From Zipacnadum sp036504235 (lineage in GTDB: Bacteria; Armatimonadota; Zipacnadia; Zipacnadales; Zipacnadaceae): a stretch of 64,000 nt of DNA. The stretch lies in contig DASXVN010000019.1 of assembly GCA_036504235.1 (NCBI GenBank), positions 90,471 through 154,470 of the forward strand. Direction: 5' to 3'. Made by a program: the position numbers and the translations under genes. Below, in pieces: positions 8,704 through 15,998 of the stretch (position 1 is the first letter of the stretch; each line of letters begins with the position of its first letter). The notes beneath the pieces are model-generated. The model ran no database searches. It worked only from the letters and a program-made list of their open reading frames with translations, and was not told where the DNA came from.

Positions 8704-9333
8704 CTACTTGAGCAACTCGACCAGCCAGGGGTTGGTCGTCATCTCCTGCGTGAGTACGGTGGAGGCGCCGTGTCCGGGGTAGACCAGGGTGATCGGCGAC
8801 AGGTCCGACAGCAGGCGGCGGAGGCTCTCGTTGAGCTGCGCCTCATTGCCGCCGGGCAGATCGGTGCGGCCTACGCCGCCGGCGAACAGCGTGTCGCCGG
8901 AAAAGACGACCTCCTCGGCGGTCAGGCAGAGCCCGCCCGGCGTGTGGCCCGGCGTGTGCAGCACCCGCAGGCTGTGGTCGCCGAAGCGGATCTGCTCCTC
9001 GTCCGTGACCTCGCGCACCTCGGTTCCCGGGCCCACGGGGGTCTCCGTGACGAAGAACTCCGGCCAAGTGCGGCGCAGCATGGGGCTGTCGGCCGGGTGG
9101 ATGTAGACGGGGACCGGGATCGCACTCAGGACGCTACGCAGCGCCCCGGTGTGGTCCGGGTGACCATGCGTGCACACGATCCCGACCACGCGCGCCTGGG
9201 TCGTGGCGATCGTTTCTAGGATGGTCTCCGGCTCCGCGCCGGGATCGATCAGGAGCGCCTCGGCGCGGTCCTCCTCCCAAACCAAGTAGCTGTTGGTGGC
9301 CAGGGGGCCGACGATAATCTGCGCAATCTGCAT
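8704..9333 (-). CDS. Glyoxalase II-like metallo-beta-lactamase fold hydrolase
   Basis: This 209-residue MBL-fold hydrolase carries the THGHPDHTGAL metal-binding signature, the preceding DPGAEPE strand, the bridging HTPGHTPGG histidine region with SGDTLFAGGVGRTD, and a final YPGHG histidine. This is the compact GloB-like type found across bacteria, acting on thioesters such as S-lactoylglutathione analogues or bacillithiol conjugates. The C-terminal substrate domain of classical glyoxalase II is absent, so the substrate is open. I start at the ATG before QIAQIIVG; a GTG three codons upstream is less likely. It is followed closely by mtaD on the same strand. Confidence 0.85.
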   Translation of the reverse strand: MQIAQIIVGPLATNSYLVWEEDRAEALLIDPGAEPETILETIATTQARVVGIVCTHGHPDHTGALRSVLSAIPVPVYIHPADSPMLRRTWPEFFVTETPVGPGTEVREVTDEEQIRFGDHSLRVLHTPGHTPGGLCLTAEEVVFSGDTLFAGGVGRTDLPGGNEAQLNESLRRLLSDLSPITLVYPGHGASTVLTQEMTTNPWLVELLK

Positions 9334-9404
9334 GGCAAACACACCTCAGGGCCTCCCCCGCGGGCGGCCGGAATTCTCTCAGATTTTAGGGGCAGCGGCA
9401 GCGG

Positions 9405-10214
9405 CTACCGGGGGGACTCGCCGAAACGCCGGCGGGCCCGGTCGAGGCTATCGCGATCGTAGGCCCCCAGGCGTCCGGCCCGCGCATACTGGCGGTCCGC
9501 CTCGGCCTCGCGGCCTAACTTGGTCAACTGATCGCCCAGCAGGCAACGATAGACCGGATTCTGCGGGCTGATCTGCACCGCGCGACGCAGGGTCGTCACC
9601 GCCCGCGAGCGGCGGCGCTGGCGGGCGTAGCAGGCCGCCAGACGCACGTGATACAGGTCGTCCAGCCGCGAGCAGTGCGCCGCGGACTCGTAATGCGCGG
9701 TGGCGGCGAGGAGGTCGCCCTGCGCGAAATGGACTTCCGCTAGCTTGAAATGGTAGAACCCGTCGCGGGGGGCCAGCGCCACGGCGCGCTCCAGCTCCCG
9801 CCGCGCCGACTCGTACGCCCCGCTCTGCAGATGAAGTTGCCCCAGCCGGTAGCGGTAATAGGCGCGGCCGGTGTCACACCGAACCGCCTCGGCCAGATGC
9901 CGCCGCGCGGCCTGCGGCTGGCCCATATTGGCCATCAGTTCGGCCAGGCCCAAGTGGCCCTCCGCCCGCCGGGGCGCGCGCCGCAGCGCCTCCCGGTAGG
10001 CGCTCAGCGCCTCGCGGGTGCGGTCCTGCAGTTGGTAGCTCTCGGCCAGACCCAGGTGGGCGTCCGGGCAATTCTGGTCCACGCGCAGGGCGCGGCGGTA
10101 CTCCCGCTCGGCGGCCTCGCCGTGGCCGGCTTCCGCGATCTCGCGGCCCCGCTGGACATGCAACTGCACTTGTAGTTCTCGATCCTTACGAGCTTCGTCG
10201 TCGGCCTTTGACAT
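9405..10214 (-). CDS. Tetratricopeptide repeat protein
   Basis: This soluble 269-residue protein consists of about six consecutive TPR units (for example AEREYRRALRVDQNCPDAH, LSAYREALRRAPRRAEGH, ARRELERAVALAPRDGFYH and VTTLRRAVQISPQNPVYR), with a basic, arginine-rich composition. There is no signal peptide or membrane segment, so it is probably a cytoplasmic scaffold. It has no catalytic motif, and its partner cannot be deduced from dtd upstream or the hydrolase downstream. Confidence 0.8.
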   Translation of the reverse strand: MSKADDEARKDRELQVQLHVQRGREIAEAGHGEAAEREYRRALRVDQNCPDAHLGLAESYQLQDRTREALSAYREALRRAPRRAEGHLGLAELMANMGQPQAARRHLAEAVRCDTGRAYYRYRLGQLHLQSGAYESARRELERAVALAPRDGFYHFKLAEVHFAQGDLLAATAHYESAAHCSRLDDLYHVRLAACYARQRRRSRAVTTLRRAVQISPQNPVYRCLLGDQLTKLGREAEADRQYARAGRLGAYDRDSLDRARRRFGESPR

Positions 10215-10253
10215 CGACCCGCCACCGCACCCCCTCCCCCGCCGCGACCGGCG

Positions 10254-10703
10254 TCAGTGCAGTGCCTCCACCTCCAGCACCAGGGTAATCGGTCCGTCGT
10301 TGACCAGCGCCACGTGCATGTGCGCGCCAAACTCGCCGGTCTCCACCGGCACGCCGCGCTCGCGTAGCGCCGCGACAAAATCCGCGAACAGCGCCGCGGC
10401 CTGCTCCGCCGGGGCCGCGCCCGTGAAGCTGGGCCGCCGCCCCTGGCGCGTGTCGGCAAGTAGCGTAAAATTCGGCACCGCGAGAATCTTTCCTTCCACC
10501 TCGAGGACGGAGAGATTCTGCTTGCCCTGCTCATCCTCAAAGATGCGTAGCTCCGGCAGCCGCCGGACCCAGTAGGCGAGCTGCGCCGCCCCGTCGGTCG
10601 GCCCAAAACCCACCAGCACCAACAGCCCCCGGCCGATAGCGCCGGTGCGCCGGCCCTCCACGGTCACCTGCGCCTCACTGACTCGCTGCACGACTAACCG
10701 CAC
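10254..10703 (-). CDS. dtd: D-aminoacyl-tRNA deacylase, variant active-site motif
   Basis: This 149-residue DTD-fold enzyme hydrolyses D-amino acids (and glycine) wrongly attached to tRNA. The Gly-cisPro motif region is intact (VALVNDGPIT), as are the ADTRQGRRPSF loop and GEFGAHM. The other signature, normally SQFTL, reads PNFTL at 77-81: the conserved threonine T80 is kept while Ser77 is proline and Gln78 asparagine. A proline in this position is otherwise characteristic of the related ATD subgroup (PQATL). GTG is the start, with AGGAGG seven bases ahead. It lies between the lipoprotein and the TPR gene. Confidence 0.9.
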   Translation of the reverse strand: MRLVVQRVSEAQVTVEGRRTGAIGRGLLVLVGFGPTDGAAQLAYWVRRLPELRIFEDEQGKQNLSVLEVEGKILAVPNFTLLADTRQGRRPSFTGAAPAEQAAALFADFVAALRERGVPVETGEFGAHMHVALVNDGPITLVLEVEALH

Positions 10704-10733
10704 GAAAGCCTCCTAGGGCAGGCGCTGAATGAT

Positions 10734-10761
10734 CTACATTCAGCGGAGCCGCTGAATGTAG
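10734..10761. repeat. Perfect 28-bp palindrome at the end of the lipoprotein gene
   Basis: Arms of 13 bp (CTACATTCAGCGG at 10734-10746 and its reverse complement at 10749-10761) flank a 2-bp centre. It covers the last codons and stop of the lipoprotein gene. On the minus strand it forms a very stable hairpin before dtd but without a U-run, so it may stabilise the mRNA 3' end or terminate by another route. A third partial copy of CATTCAGCG follows on the minus strand. Confidence 0.7.
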
Positions 10762-11723
10762 ACCGACCAGTCCACAATATCCACGGAGTTGCGCTGGGCC
10801 TGCGTGGTCGTGCCCTGCAGCGTGGAGTCGCCGGCGCCCTCGTGTACGAAGGCCGTGGCGTTGTTGAGGGTCGGGAACTGCCGCGGGTCGAAGGTGCGGA
10901 TGGCGTCGTTGCCCAGCGGCCCCAGGCCATCATAGCAGTGCCGGCGCGGATCAGTAATGGACGGGTCGAAAAGAAGCTGGGTGGTGGTGATGAAGTTGAA
11001 GCTCACGTTGGTGAGGTCGGCCCCCAGCGCGCCCAGATCAAAGGAGAAGCTCAAGGTATTGCCCCCCGCGGGCAACGTGTAGTTGAACAACCGCGGTGCG
11101 AGCAGAATGCCGGTCGGCGAAAGCTGCACCGAGACCGTGGCCGTGTCCCCCACCGCCAGAGCGCCGGTGGTGAAGGTCAGCCCCGGCACCGGCGGCGTGG
11201 TCGTGGAGGTGCTGGAATTGGCGAATACCGTGGCGTTGTAGTTGGTGCTCTGCCCGGTGCTGGCGGCCTTGAAGGTGACCGCGACCGTGGCCACGGGGGG
11301 CGAGCCCGGAGCCACCGAGGTCACGGTGAGCGTGTAGACGCCGGCCTCCGCGCCGGCGGCCGCGCCGGTGAGGCTCTGCCAGCCGCCGGTATGCCCGCCC
11401 AGCACCGCGTTCATCTGGGTCTTGTACAGGTTGTACTGGCCCAGGTGGTACTGCACGTAGTGGGTAATGGTCCCGGTGCCCCAGCCGTTGCCCCAGAAGG
11501 GCCCGGCCGCTACCGGCACCGGGAAGGAGGCCCCGTGGTTGTCCAGGGTATCCAGCGCCATGAAGTAGTAGGCGTTCTCGTCAATCGGCCCAGCCATGGT
11601 GAAGCTGGCGCTGAGCAGCGCCGTGGGCTGGGTCAGCCCGCCCAGACTGCCCTGATTGGCGCACCCGGCCAGCAGGCAGACGAGCAGGGCCCCGGCCAGG
11701 GCTGCGAAACGACCTGCGCTCAT
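10740..11723 (-). CDS. Putative exported lipoprotein of unknown function
   Basis: The protein has 327 residues. A short signal peptide ends in the lipobox LLAGC, with the acylated cysteine at residue 21, so it should be processed by the Lgt and LspA enzymes encoded at 19-21 kb. The mature part is rich in Thr, Ser, Gly, Ala and Val and looks all-beta, consistent with a surface or periplasmic Ig-like or substrate-binding fold. I recognise no family. Its ATG overlaps the stop of the upstream PHP gene by 4 bp (ATGA), so the two are co-translated. Confidence 0.75.
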   Translation of the reverse strand: MSAGRFAALAGALLVCLLAGCANQGSLGGLTQPTALLSASFTMAGPIDENAYYFMALDTLDNHGASFPVPVAAGPFWGNGWGTGTITHYVQYHLGQYNLYKTQMNAVLGGHTGGWQSLTGAAAGAEAGVYTLTVTSVAPGSPPVATVAVTFKAASTGQSTNYNATVFANSSTSTTTPPVPGLTFTTGALAVGDTATVSVQLSPTGILLAPRLFNYTLPAGGNTLSFSFDLGALGADLTNVSFNFITTTQLLFDPSITDPRRHCYDGLGPLGNDAIRTFDPRQFPTLNNATAFVHEGAGDSTLQGTTTQAQRNSVDIVDWSVYIQRLR

Positions 11724-12451
11724 GCTTCTTTCGCCTCCTCGCGACGCCGCAGGCGCTCCAGCATCTGCTGGGTATGGTCGCGCGTCACCGCGGCGAGTTC
11801 GCCCTCCTCTAGCCCCGCTGCCAGCAGCAGCGAGCGCACAAAGGGCGGCGTCAGGAACTGGCTCGGCTCGTGCAGATCGCTGCCCACCAGGAGCTTCGCG
11901 CCGGTCTTACGGGCCATCGCGGCCACGCGCCCGTTGCCCAGGGAGTGCCCCGGTTTGGCGCTAATCTCGACGAAAACCTCGTTTTCCGCGGCGAGGCGGG
12001 CCTCCTCCTCGGTCAGCAGCCCGGGGTGGGCCAGCAGGTCCACATTGGGGCAGCTCACCGCGGAGAGGTTGGTGCCCGGCTCGGTCGGCTCCACCAGCGT
12101 CTCGCCGTGGACGACCACGTAGACCGCGCCGGAGCGCCGGGCCAGCGCGGCCAACTCGGCCACCGCGGAGGCCGGCACGTGGGTTAGCTCGACACCGGGA
12201 AAACAGGGGAAGTCCCAACGCTCGCGGGCCAGACGGCAGTCGGCGGCCAGCTCCCGGATGCGCCGCTCCAGGCCGCCCAGGCCGGAGTGATCGCTGATGC
12301 CCAGCCCCTGGTAGCCCGCCACCACGGCCCGGCGGATCAGCTCAATCGGCGCCAAAACGCCGTCGCTGAGGATCGTGTGCGTATGGAAGTCGCACACCGG
12401 CCACAGGCCGGTCTCCGCTCCCGGGTTGAGTTCTTCGTCGCTAGCCACCAT
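11720..12451 (-). CDS. PHP-domain metal-dependent phosphoesterase
   Basis: This 243-residue PHP-fold protein has the HxH metal ligands in CDFHTHTILSDG (H23, H25), then GLGISDHSGLGGLE, CFPGVELTHVP with a metal-binding glutamate, VVHGETLVEP, LLAHPGLLT and the final LLVGSDLHEPSQ. The set matches small PHP phosphoesterases related to histidinol phosphatase and YcdX. With no his genes nearby the substrate is unknown. AAGGAAGGG precedes the ATG. It is the first gene of a minus-strand run leading to the lipoprotein and dtd. Confidence 0.82.
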   Translation of the reverse strand: MVASDEELNPGAETGLWPVCDFHTHTILSDGVLAPIELIRRAVVAGYQGLGISDHSGLGGLERRIRELAADCRLARERWDFPCFPGVELTHVPASAVAELAALARRSGAVYVVVHGETLVEPTEPGTNLSAVSCPNVDLLAHPGLLTEEEARLAAENEVFVEISAKPGHSLGNGRVAAMARKTGAKLLVGSDLHEPSQFLTPPFVRSLLLAAGLEEGELAAVTRDHTQQMLERLRRREEAKEA

Positions 12452-12493
12452 GATAGCCCTTCCTTACGCCGCGGGGTCTCGTTGCTTAGACCC

Positions 12494-12515
12494 GGAAACC
12501 TTCCCCTAGGTTTCC
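12494..12515. terminator. Hairpin between the iron operon and the PHP gene
   Basis: An 8-bp perfect stem (GGAAACCT at 12494-12501 against 12508-12515) with a 6-nt loop lies about 40 bp beyond the dtxR-type gene stop on the minus strand. There is no U-tract, so it is at best a non-canonical terminator for the feo operon. Confidence 0.35.
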
Positions 12516-12554
12516 CTGCCGCCTAGGCGAAGACCTGTCCGGCCGGCGCGACGC

Positions 12555-13184
12555 TTACTTGAGACGCACGTAGACCGCACGCGCCATGCCCTCATCCACC
12601 GCAAACTCGCACTCGCCCAAGGCCAGCACATAGGTGGGCGACTTATGCATCAGCTTGACCGAGACGCCGGGGACCAGGCCAATGGCCATGAGTTCCCGCA
12701 TGCGCGTCCCGTCGCCGGTGTGCAGGTAGGCGACGCGCCCCTCCTCGCCGGTTTCCATGTCCGCCAGCGGCGCGATCAACCGCTCCTCAGAGGGTGCGCC
12801 CTCCTTGCAGCACGGCCCCGGGGGGATGGGCTTGCCGTGCGGGCAGACGCGGGGATGGCCGAGCAGCCGGCAGACCCGATCCTCCAGGCCCCGGTACAGC
12901 AGGTGCTCGACCTGACAGCTCGCCTCGTCCAGGCCCGTCTCGCCCATGTCGAGCACGTCAGCCATGAGCCGCTCGGAGAGCCGGTGCCGCCGAATCGCCC
13001 CGGCCGCTTCCCGCAAGCCGCGCTCGGTCAGTTGCACCTGACCGTCGCTGACGCTGACGTAGCCGAGCTGCGACAGCTCGTTGAAGGCCTTGGTTTTTTC
13101 TAGTGCGGACAGCGGCACGGGAGCCTCGCCCTCGTGCTGCAGCCACAGGGTTTCCAGAATCTCTTGGGCTCTATCGCTTAGCAT
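12555..13184 (-). CDS. DtxR/MntR-family metalloregulator with C-terminal FeoA domain
   Basis: The 209-residue protein joins an N-terminal winged helix (LSDRAQEILETL to LTERGLREA, about 1-70), a dimerisation/metal-binding segment with the family's LLGHPRVCPHGKPIPPG signature, and a C-terminal SH3-like FeoA domain (about 135-209, MRELMAIGLVPGVSVKLMHKSP). Such proteins repress metal uptake genes when Fe(II) or Mn(II) is bound. It is the last gene of the feo cluster and overlaps the zinc-ribbon gene by 14 bp, with GGAGGAAG before its ATG. The FeoA part could serve as the operon's only FeoA, since no free feoA is present. Confidence 0.88.
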   Translation of the reverse strand: MLSDRAQEILETLWLQHEGEAPVPLSALEKTKAFNELSQLGYVSVSDGQVQLTERGLREAAGAIRRHRLSERLMADVLDMGETGLDEASCQVEHLLYRGLEDRVCRLLGHPRVCPHGKPIPPGPCCKEGAPSEERLIAPLADMETGEEGRVAYLHTGDGTRMRELMAIGLVPGVSVKLMHKSPTYVLALGECEFAVDEGMARAVYVRLK

Positions 13185-13353
13185 GTTCTTTCTTCCTCCA
13201 GCCTTTCAGCCACTTGATCAGCGCCGCTTCCTTGGGCATCTCATAGCCGCACCGGGGACAGCGCAGCATACCGCAGCCTCCGAGGGAGCAGCCCTTACAG
13301 GCCGCGCCCGCCTGCTCCTCCGTGAACTCCGTACCGCACATGCCGCAGATCAT
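13171..13353 (-). CDS. Small FeoB-associated zinc-ribbon protein
   Basis: This 60-residue protein has three cysteine clusters (CGMCG, CKGCSLGGCG, CPRCGYE), enough for one or two Zn or Fe sites, and a basic C-terminus. Small Cys-rich proteins are frequently encoded next to feoB, but their role is unproven; a cytoplasmic accessory role in iron handling is inferred. Its ATG overlaps the feoB stop (ATGA) and its own 3' end overlaps the DtxR-type gene by 14 bp, so it is embedded in the operon. Confidence 0.8.
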   Translation of the reverse strand: MICGMCGTEFTEEQAGAACKGCSLGGCGMLRCPRCGYEMPKEAALIKWLKGWRKKEHAKR

Positions 13354-15341
13354 AGGTGCACCCCCAGACCTCGCAGCACCCCGTTAATCGCGGCGGCCAC
13401 GACGAAGGAGAAGACCAGCGTGAACAGCGAGATGGCCAAGCCCATCTTGGCGCCCCGCTCCTTGATGTTCATCAGGAATTGCGCCACGCAAGGCAGAAAC
13501 AGGGTCAGCGCGATGCAGCCCACCACCAGTTGCACCCCGGTCAGCAGGCCTTGCGCATCCAGGTCATACAGTCCGGCGGCGCCGTAGTCGCGGCGGAAGA
13601 AACCGAACAGGAAGACCTTCCCCGCCTCCGGCGGCAGGCCGATCCAGGTCACGGGATGGGCCAGCACGCCGACCAGCCAGTCGAAAACCCCGGTCAACTG
13701 CCCCAGCCAGATCAGCAAGCTCGCCAGCAGGAACATCGGGAGAATCTCCTTGAGATACCACTCCACGCGGGTGTAGGTCTTCATGAAGACGTTGGAGAGC
13801 CGGGGCAGCCGCATCGGCGGCAGTTCCATGAAAAAGTGCGGCGCCTCGCCCGGCAGCACCCGCGCCGCCAGAAAGCCGATGAACAGAAACACCAGGACCA
13901 CCACCCCGGCCCAGATCGCAAACAGCGCCGGGCGAGCGTGGAGCAGCGACATGATGACGCCCATCTGCGCCGAGCAGGGCACGGCCACCGCCAGCAGCAG
14001 CGTAGCGATCACCCGCTCGCGCCTCGTGGGCAGCGTGCGCGTCACCAGCGTGGCCATGGTGGCGCAGCCCAGTCCCAGCACCATCGGGATGACGCCGCGT
14101 CCGCTCAGGCCAATCTGCTTGAAAACCCGGTCAATGAGCAGCGCCAGCCGCGGCAGATAGCCGCTGTCCTCCATGACCGAGAAGGCCAGGAAAAAGAAGG
14201 TGACGATGGGCAAAATGATGCCGACCGCATAGCGCAGCCCCAGGGTCACGAGGCCGTACTCGCCCGCGATCAGGCTGCGCGCGGCCGGCCAGGGGATGTT
14301 GTGGTCGACCAGCCCCTGAATCCAGGGGTTGACGTGCGCCATGAACAGTCGGTGCTCCAGCAGGTCCACGGCCAGGCCCGCGCCCAGCCCGCCGACGAAC
14401 TTGTACAGCCCGAAGTACAGCACTAGCGCCAGGATGGGGATTCCCGTCCAGGGGTTGATGAGCAGCTCGCTGAGCCGCTCCTGGGTGGTGCGGTCGCGCG
14501 CCTCGGGAATTTCCAGCGCCGCCGTCGCCAGTTCCGAGGCCCGGCGTTGGCGCCGGGTGGCGACGAGATAGGCCAGGGGCTGGGCGTGCCGCCGCGTGTG
14601 CTCCGCGACCACCGCCGCCACCTCCGCTCCGGTGCCGAGGCGCTGGGCCGTCTCCTCATCCCCCTGCAGCAGCAGCAGCGCGACCGCCCGGCGGTCCAAT
14701 TCTAGGTCTGGGGGCAAGAGCTCGCTGACGGCGGCGATCCCCTCCTCCAGCTTCTCGCCGTAGGTGAGCATTTCGGTGCGCGGACGCGGCTGGTAGTGAG
14801 CGATCGCCGCCCGCAGTTCCTTGACACCGCGACCGGTCGTCGAGACCGTGGCCACGACCGGAATCCCCAGTTCCTGCTCCAGGCGCTTGAGGTTGACCTG
14901 GATCCCGCGCCGCTCCGCCTCATCCATCAAGTTGAGCACCAGGATGACCGGCAGCCCGGCCTCCAGTAGTTGCAGCGTCAGCGGCAGCATCCGTTCCAGG
15001 TTCTTGGCGTCGACCACGTGCAGCACGACGTCAGCCCGCTGCTGCATGAGAATCGCCTGGGAGACGCGTTCCTCCTCGGTACTGGGCAGGAGCGAGTACA
15101 TGCCGGGGGTGTCCAGCACTTCCCACTGCCGCCCCCCGATGCGGGCTTGCCCGCGCATGACCTCCACCGTCGTGCCCGGGTAGTTGGAGACCGTCGCATA
15201 CGCCCCGGTGAGGGCGTTGAACAGCACACTCTTGCCCACATTCGGCGAGCCGGCGATGGCCAGCAGCGCGGTACCCCGCGCCGCCTCGGTCCCGGCGGGG
15301 CTACTCGGTTGGCTCGGCGGGCAGCAGGAAGGGGCTTTCAC
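13350..15341 (-). CDS. feoB: Ferrous iron transport protein B
   Basis: This inner-membrane Fe(II) transporter of 663 residues has an N-terminal G domain with G1 GSPNVGKS (31-38), the G2 threonine region in NYPGTTVEV, G3 DTPG (77-80) and G4 NLMD (136-139), a guanine-dissociation helical spacer, and two Gate-type membrane blocks including VPCSAQMGV. The extreme N-terminus is Cys/Pro/Ser rich. Translation starts at a GTG overlapping the fur stop (GTGA), so expression is coupled to its repressor. The zinc-ribbon and DtxR-FeoA genes follow with overlaps. Regulation by the palindromes at 15849-15901 is likely. Confidence 0.95.
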   Translation of the reverse strand: MKAPSCCPPSQPSSPAGTEAARGTALLAIAGSPNVGKSVLFNALTGAYATVSNYPGTTVEVMRGQARIGGRQWEVLDTPGMYSLLPSTEEERVSQAILMQQRADVVLHVVDAKNLERMLPLTLQLLEAGLPVILVLNLMDEAERRGIQVNLKRLEQELGIPVVATVSTTGRGVKELRAAIAHYQPRPRTEMLTYGEKLEEGIAAVSELLPPDLELDRRAVALLLLQGDEETAQRLGTGAEVAAVVAEHTRRHAQPLAYLVATRRQRRASELATAALEIPEARDRTTQERLSELLINPWTGIPILALVLYFGLYKFVGGLGAGLAVDLLEHRLFMAHVNPWIQGLVDHNIPWPAARSLIAGEYGLVTLGLRYAVGIILPIVTFFFLAFSVMEDSGYLPRLALLIDRVFKQIGLSGRGVIPMVLGLGCATMATLVTRTLPTRRERVIATLLLAVAVPCSAQMGVIMSLLHARPALFAIWAGVVVLVFLFIGFLAARVLPGEAPHFFMELPPMRLPRLSNVFMKTYTRVEWYLKEILPMFLLASLLIWLGQLTGVFDWLVGVLAHPVTWIGLPPEAGKVFLFGFFRRDYGAAGLYDLDAQGLLTGVQLVVGCIALTLFLPCVAQFLMNIKERGAKMGLAISLFTLVFSFVVAAAINGVLRGLGVHL

Positions 15342-15826
15342 TGGGGATCAACTTCCTCGCTGTCGCCGGAGGCCGCGGGAGCGACCGTCTCAGCCACCGC
15401 GCAGCGCTCACACCGGGCGACGCTGATCTCCACGCCCAGATGCTCGGTGGAAAAACCCCGCTCGGCGCACAGACGGCTCACGGCCCGCTCCAGCTCCGCC
15501 GAGCGTAACTCGGCCACCCGGCCGCAGCCGGAGCAGACCACATGGGAATGCTCCTGGCGCTCGCCCACGAATTCGTAATGGCTGTGCCCCTCAGAGAGGA
15601 GCACCCGGCGCAGCACGCCGAGACGCTCGAGCTGCCCCAGCAGCCGGTAAAGCGTGGCCCGCGACACGGAGAGCCGCGACTCGCCGGCGTTCACCGCCGC
15701 CAGGGCCTCTTCCGCCCCGAAGTGCCGGGGCAACCGCGCCAGTTCGCGAACCGCCTGCAACCGGGGCCCGGTGCAGCGCAGTCCCGCGCGGCGCATTGTC
15801 TTGATTACTTGGGTAGTCTTGTCCAT
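15338..15826 (-). CDS. fur: Fur-family metalloregulator
   Basis: The 162-residue repressor has a winged helix (SVSRATLYRLLGQLERLG as recognition region), a HSHYEF and EHSHVVCSGCG metal region with zinc-structural CxxC (98/101) and a second CxxC (139/142), matching Fur/PerR/Zur proteins. I choose the ATG at 15826 because it gives the normal N-terminal length and has GGAGG upstream. A TTG at 15865 preceded by AGGAGGA nine bases away is a serious alternative that would add 13 residues. Fur is the first gene of fur-feoB-zinc ribbon-dtxR, and two palindromic boxes upstream suggest autoregulation. Fe(II) is the likely cofactor from context. Confidence 0.9.
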   Translation of the reverse strand: MDKTTQVIKTMRRAGLRCTGPRLQAVRELARLPRHFGAEEALAAVNAGESRLSVSRATLYRLLGQLERLGVLRRVLLSEGHSHYEFVGERQEHSHVVCSGCGRVAELRSAELERAVSRLCAERGFSTEHLGVEISVARCERCAVAETVAPAASGDSEEVDPQ

Positions 15827-15848
15827 AAGCTTTTCGGCCTCCACTACA

Positions 15849-15865
15849 TTGAGACGGAGTCTCAA
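15849..15865. promoter_or_regulatory. Palindromic Fur-type operator 1
   Basis: TTGAGACGGAGTCTCAA is a perfect 7-3-7 inverted repeat 23 bp upstream of the chosen fur ATG. It overlaps the alternative TTG start. Its position in the fur/gspF-like divergent region makes it the probable operator of the iron operon. Confidence 0.75.
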
Positions 15866-15884
15866 CTGCTTTGGTTCCTCCTAA

Positions 15885-15901
15885 TTGACATTCCGTCTCA
15901 A
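15885..15901. promoter_or_regulatory. Palindromic Fur-type operator 2
   Basis: TTGACATTCCGTCTCAA has the same length and right half as operator 1 (GTCTCAA) and a 5/7 left half. The centres are 36 bp apart, between three and four helical turns, so dimers may bind cooperatively. It may also affect the divergent gene at 15999. Confidence 0.7.
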
Positions 15902-15998
15902 ATATGTTGGAGCCTTGCGGGGCGGGAGGGCGCAGGTCGCCGGCGCGGCGCGGCGAATGAGTAAGTGATACAGGGATTTTGGCGGGCAGGAGGCCCCC

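Noticed and set aside
12494..12515. A firm rho-independent terminator for the feo operon
   Set aside because: The stem is perfect but there is no U-tract on the minus strand, so it is listed only at low confidence.
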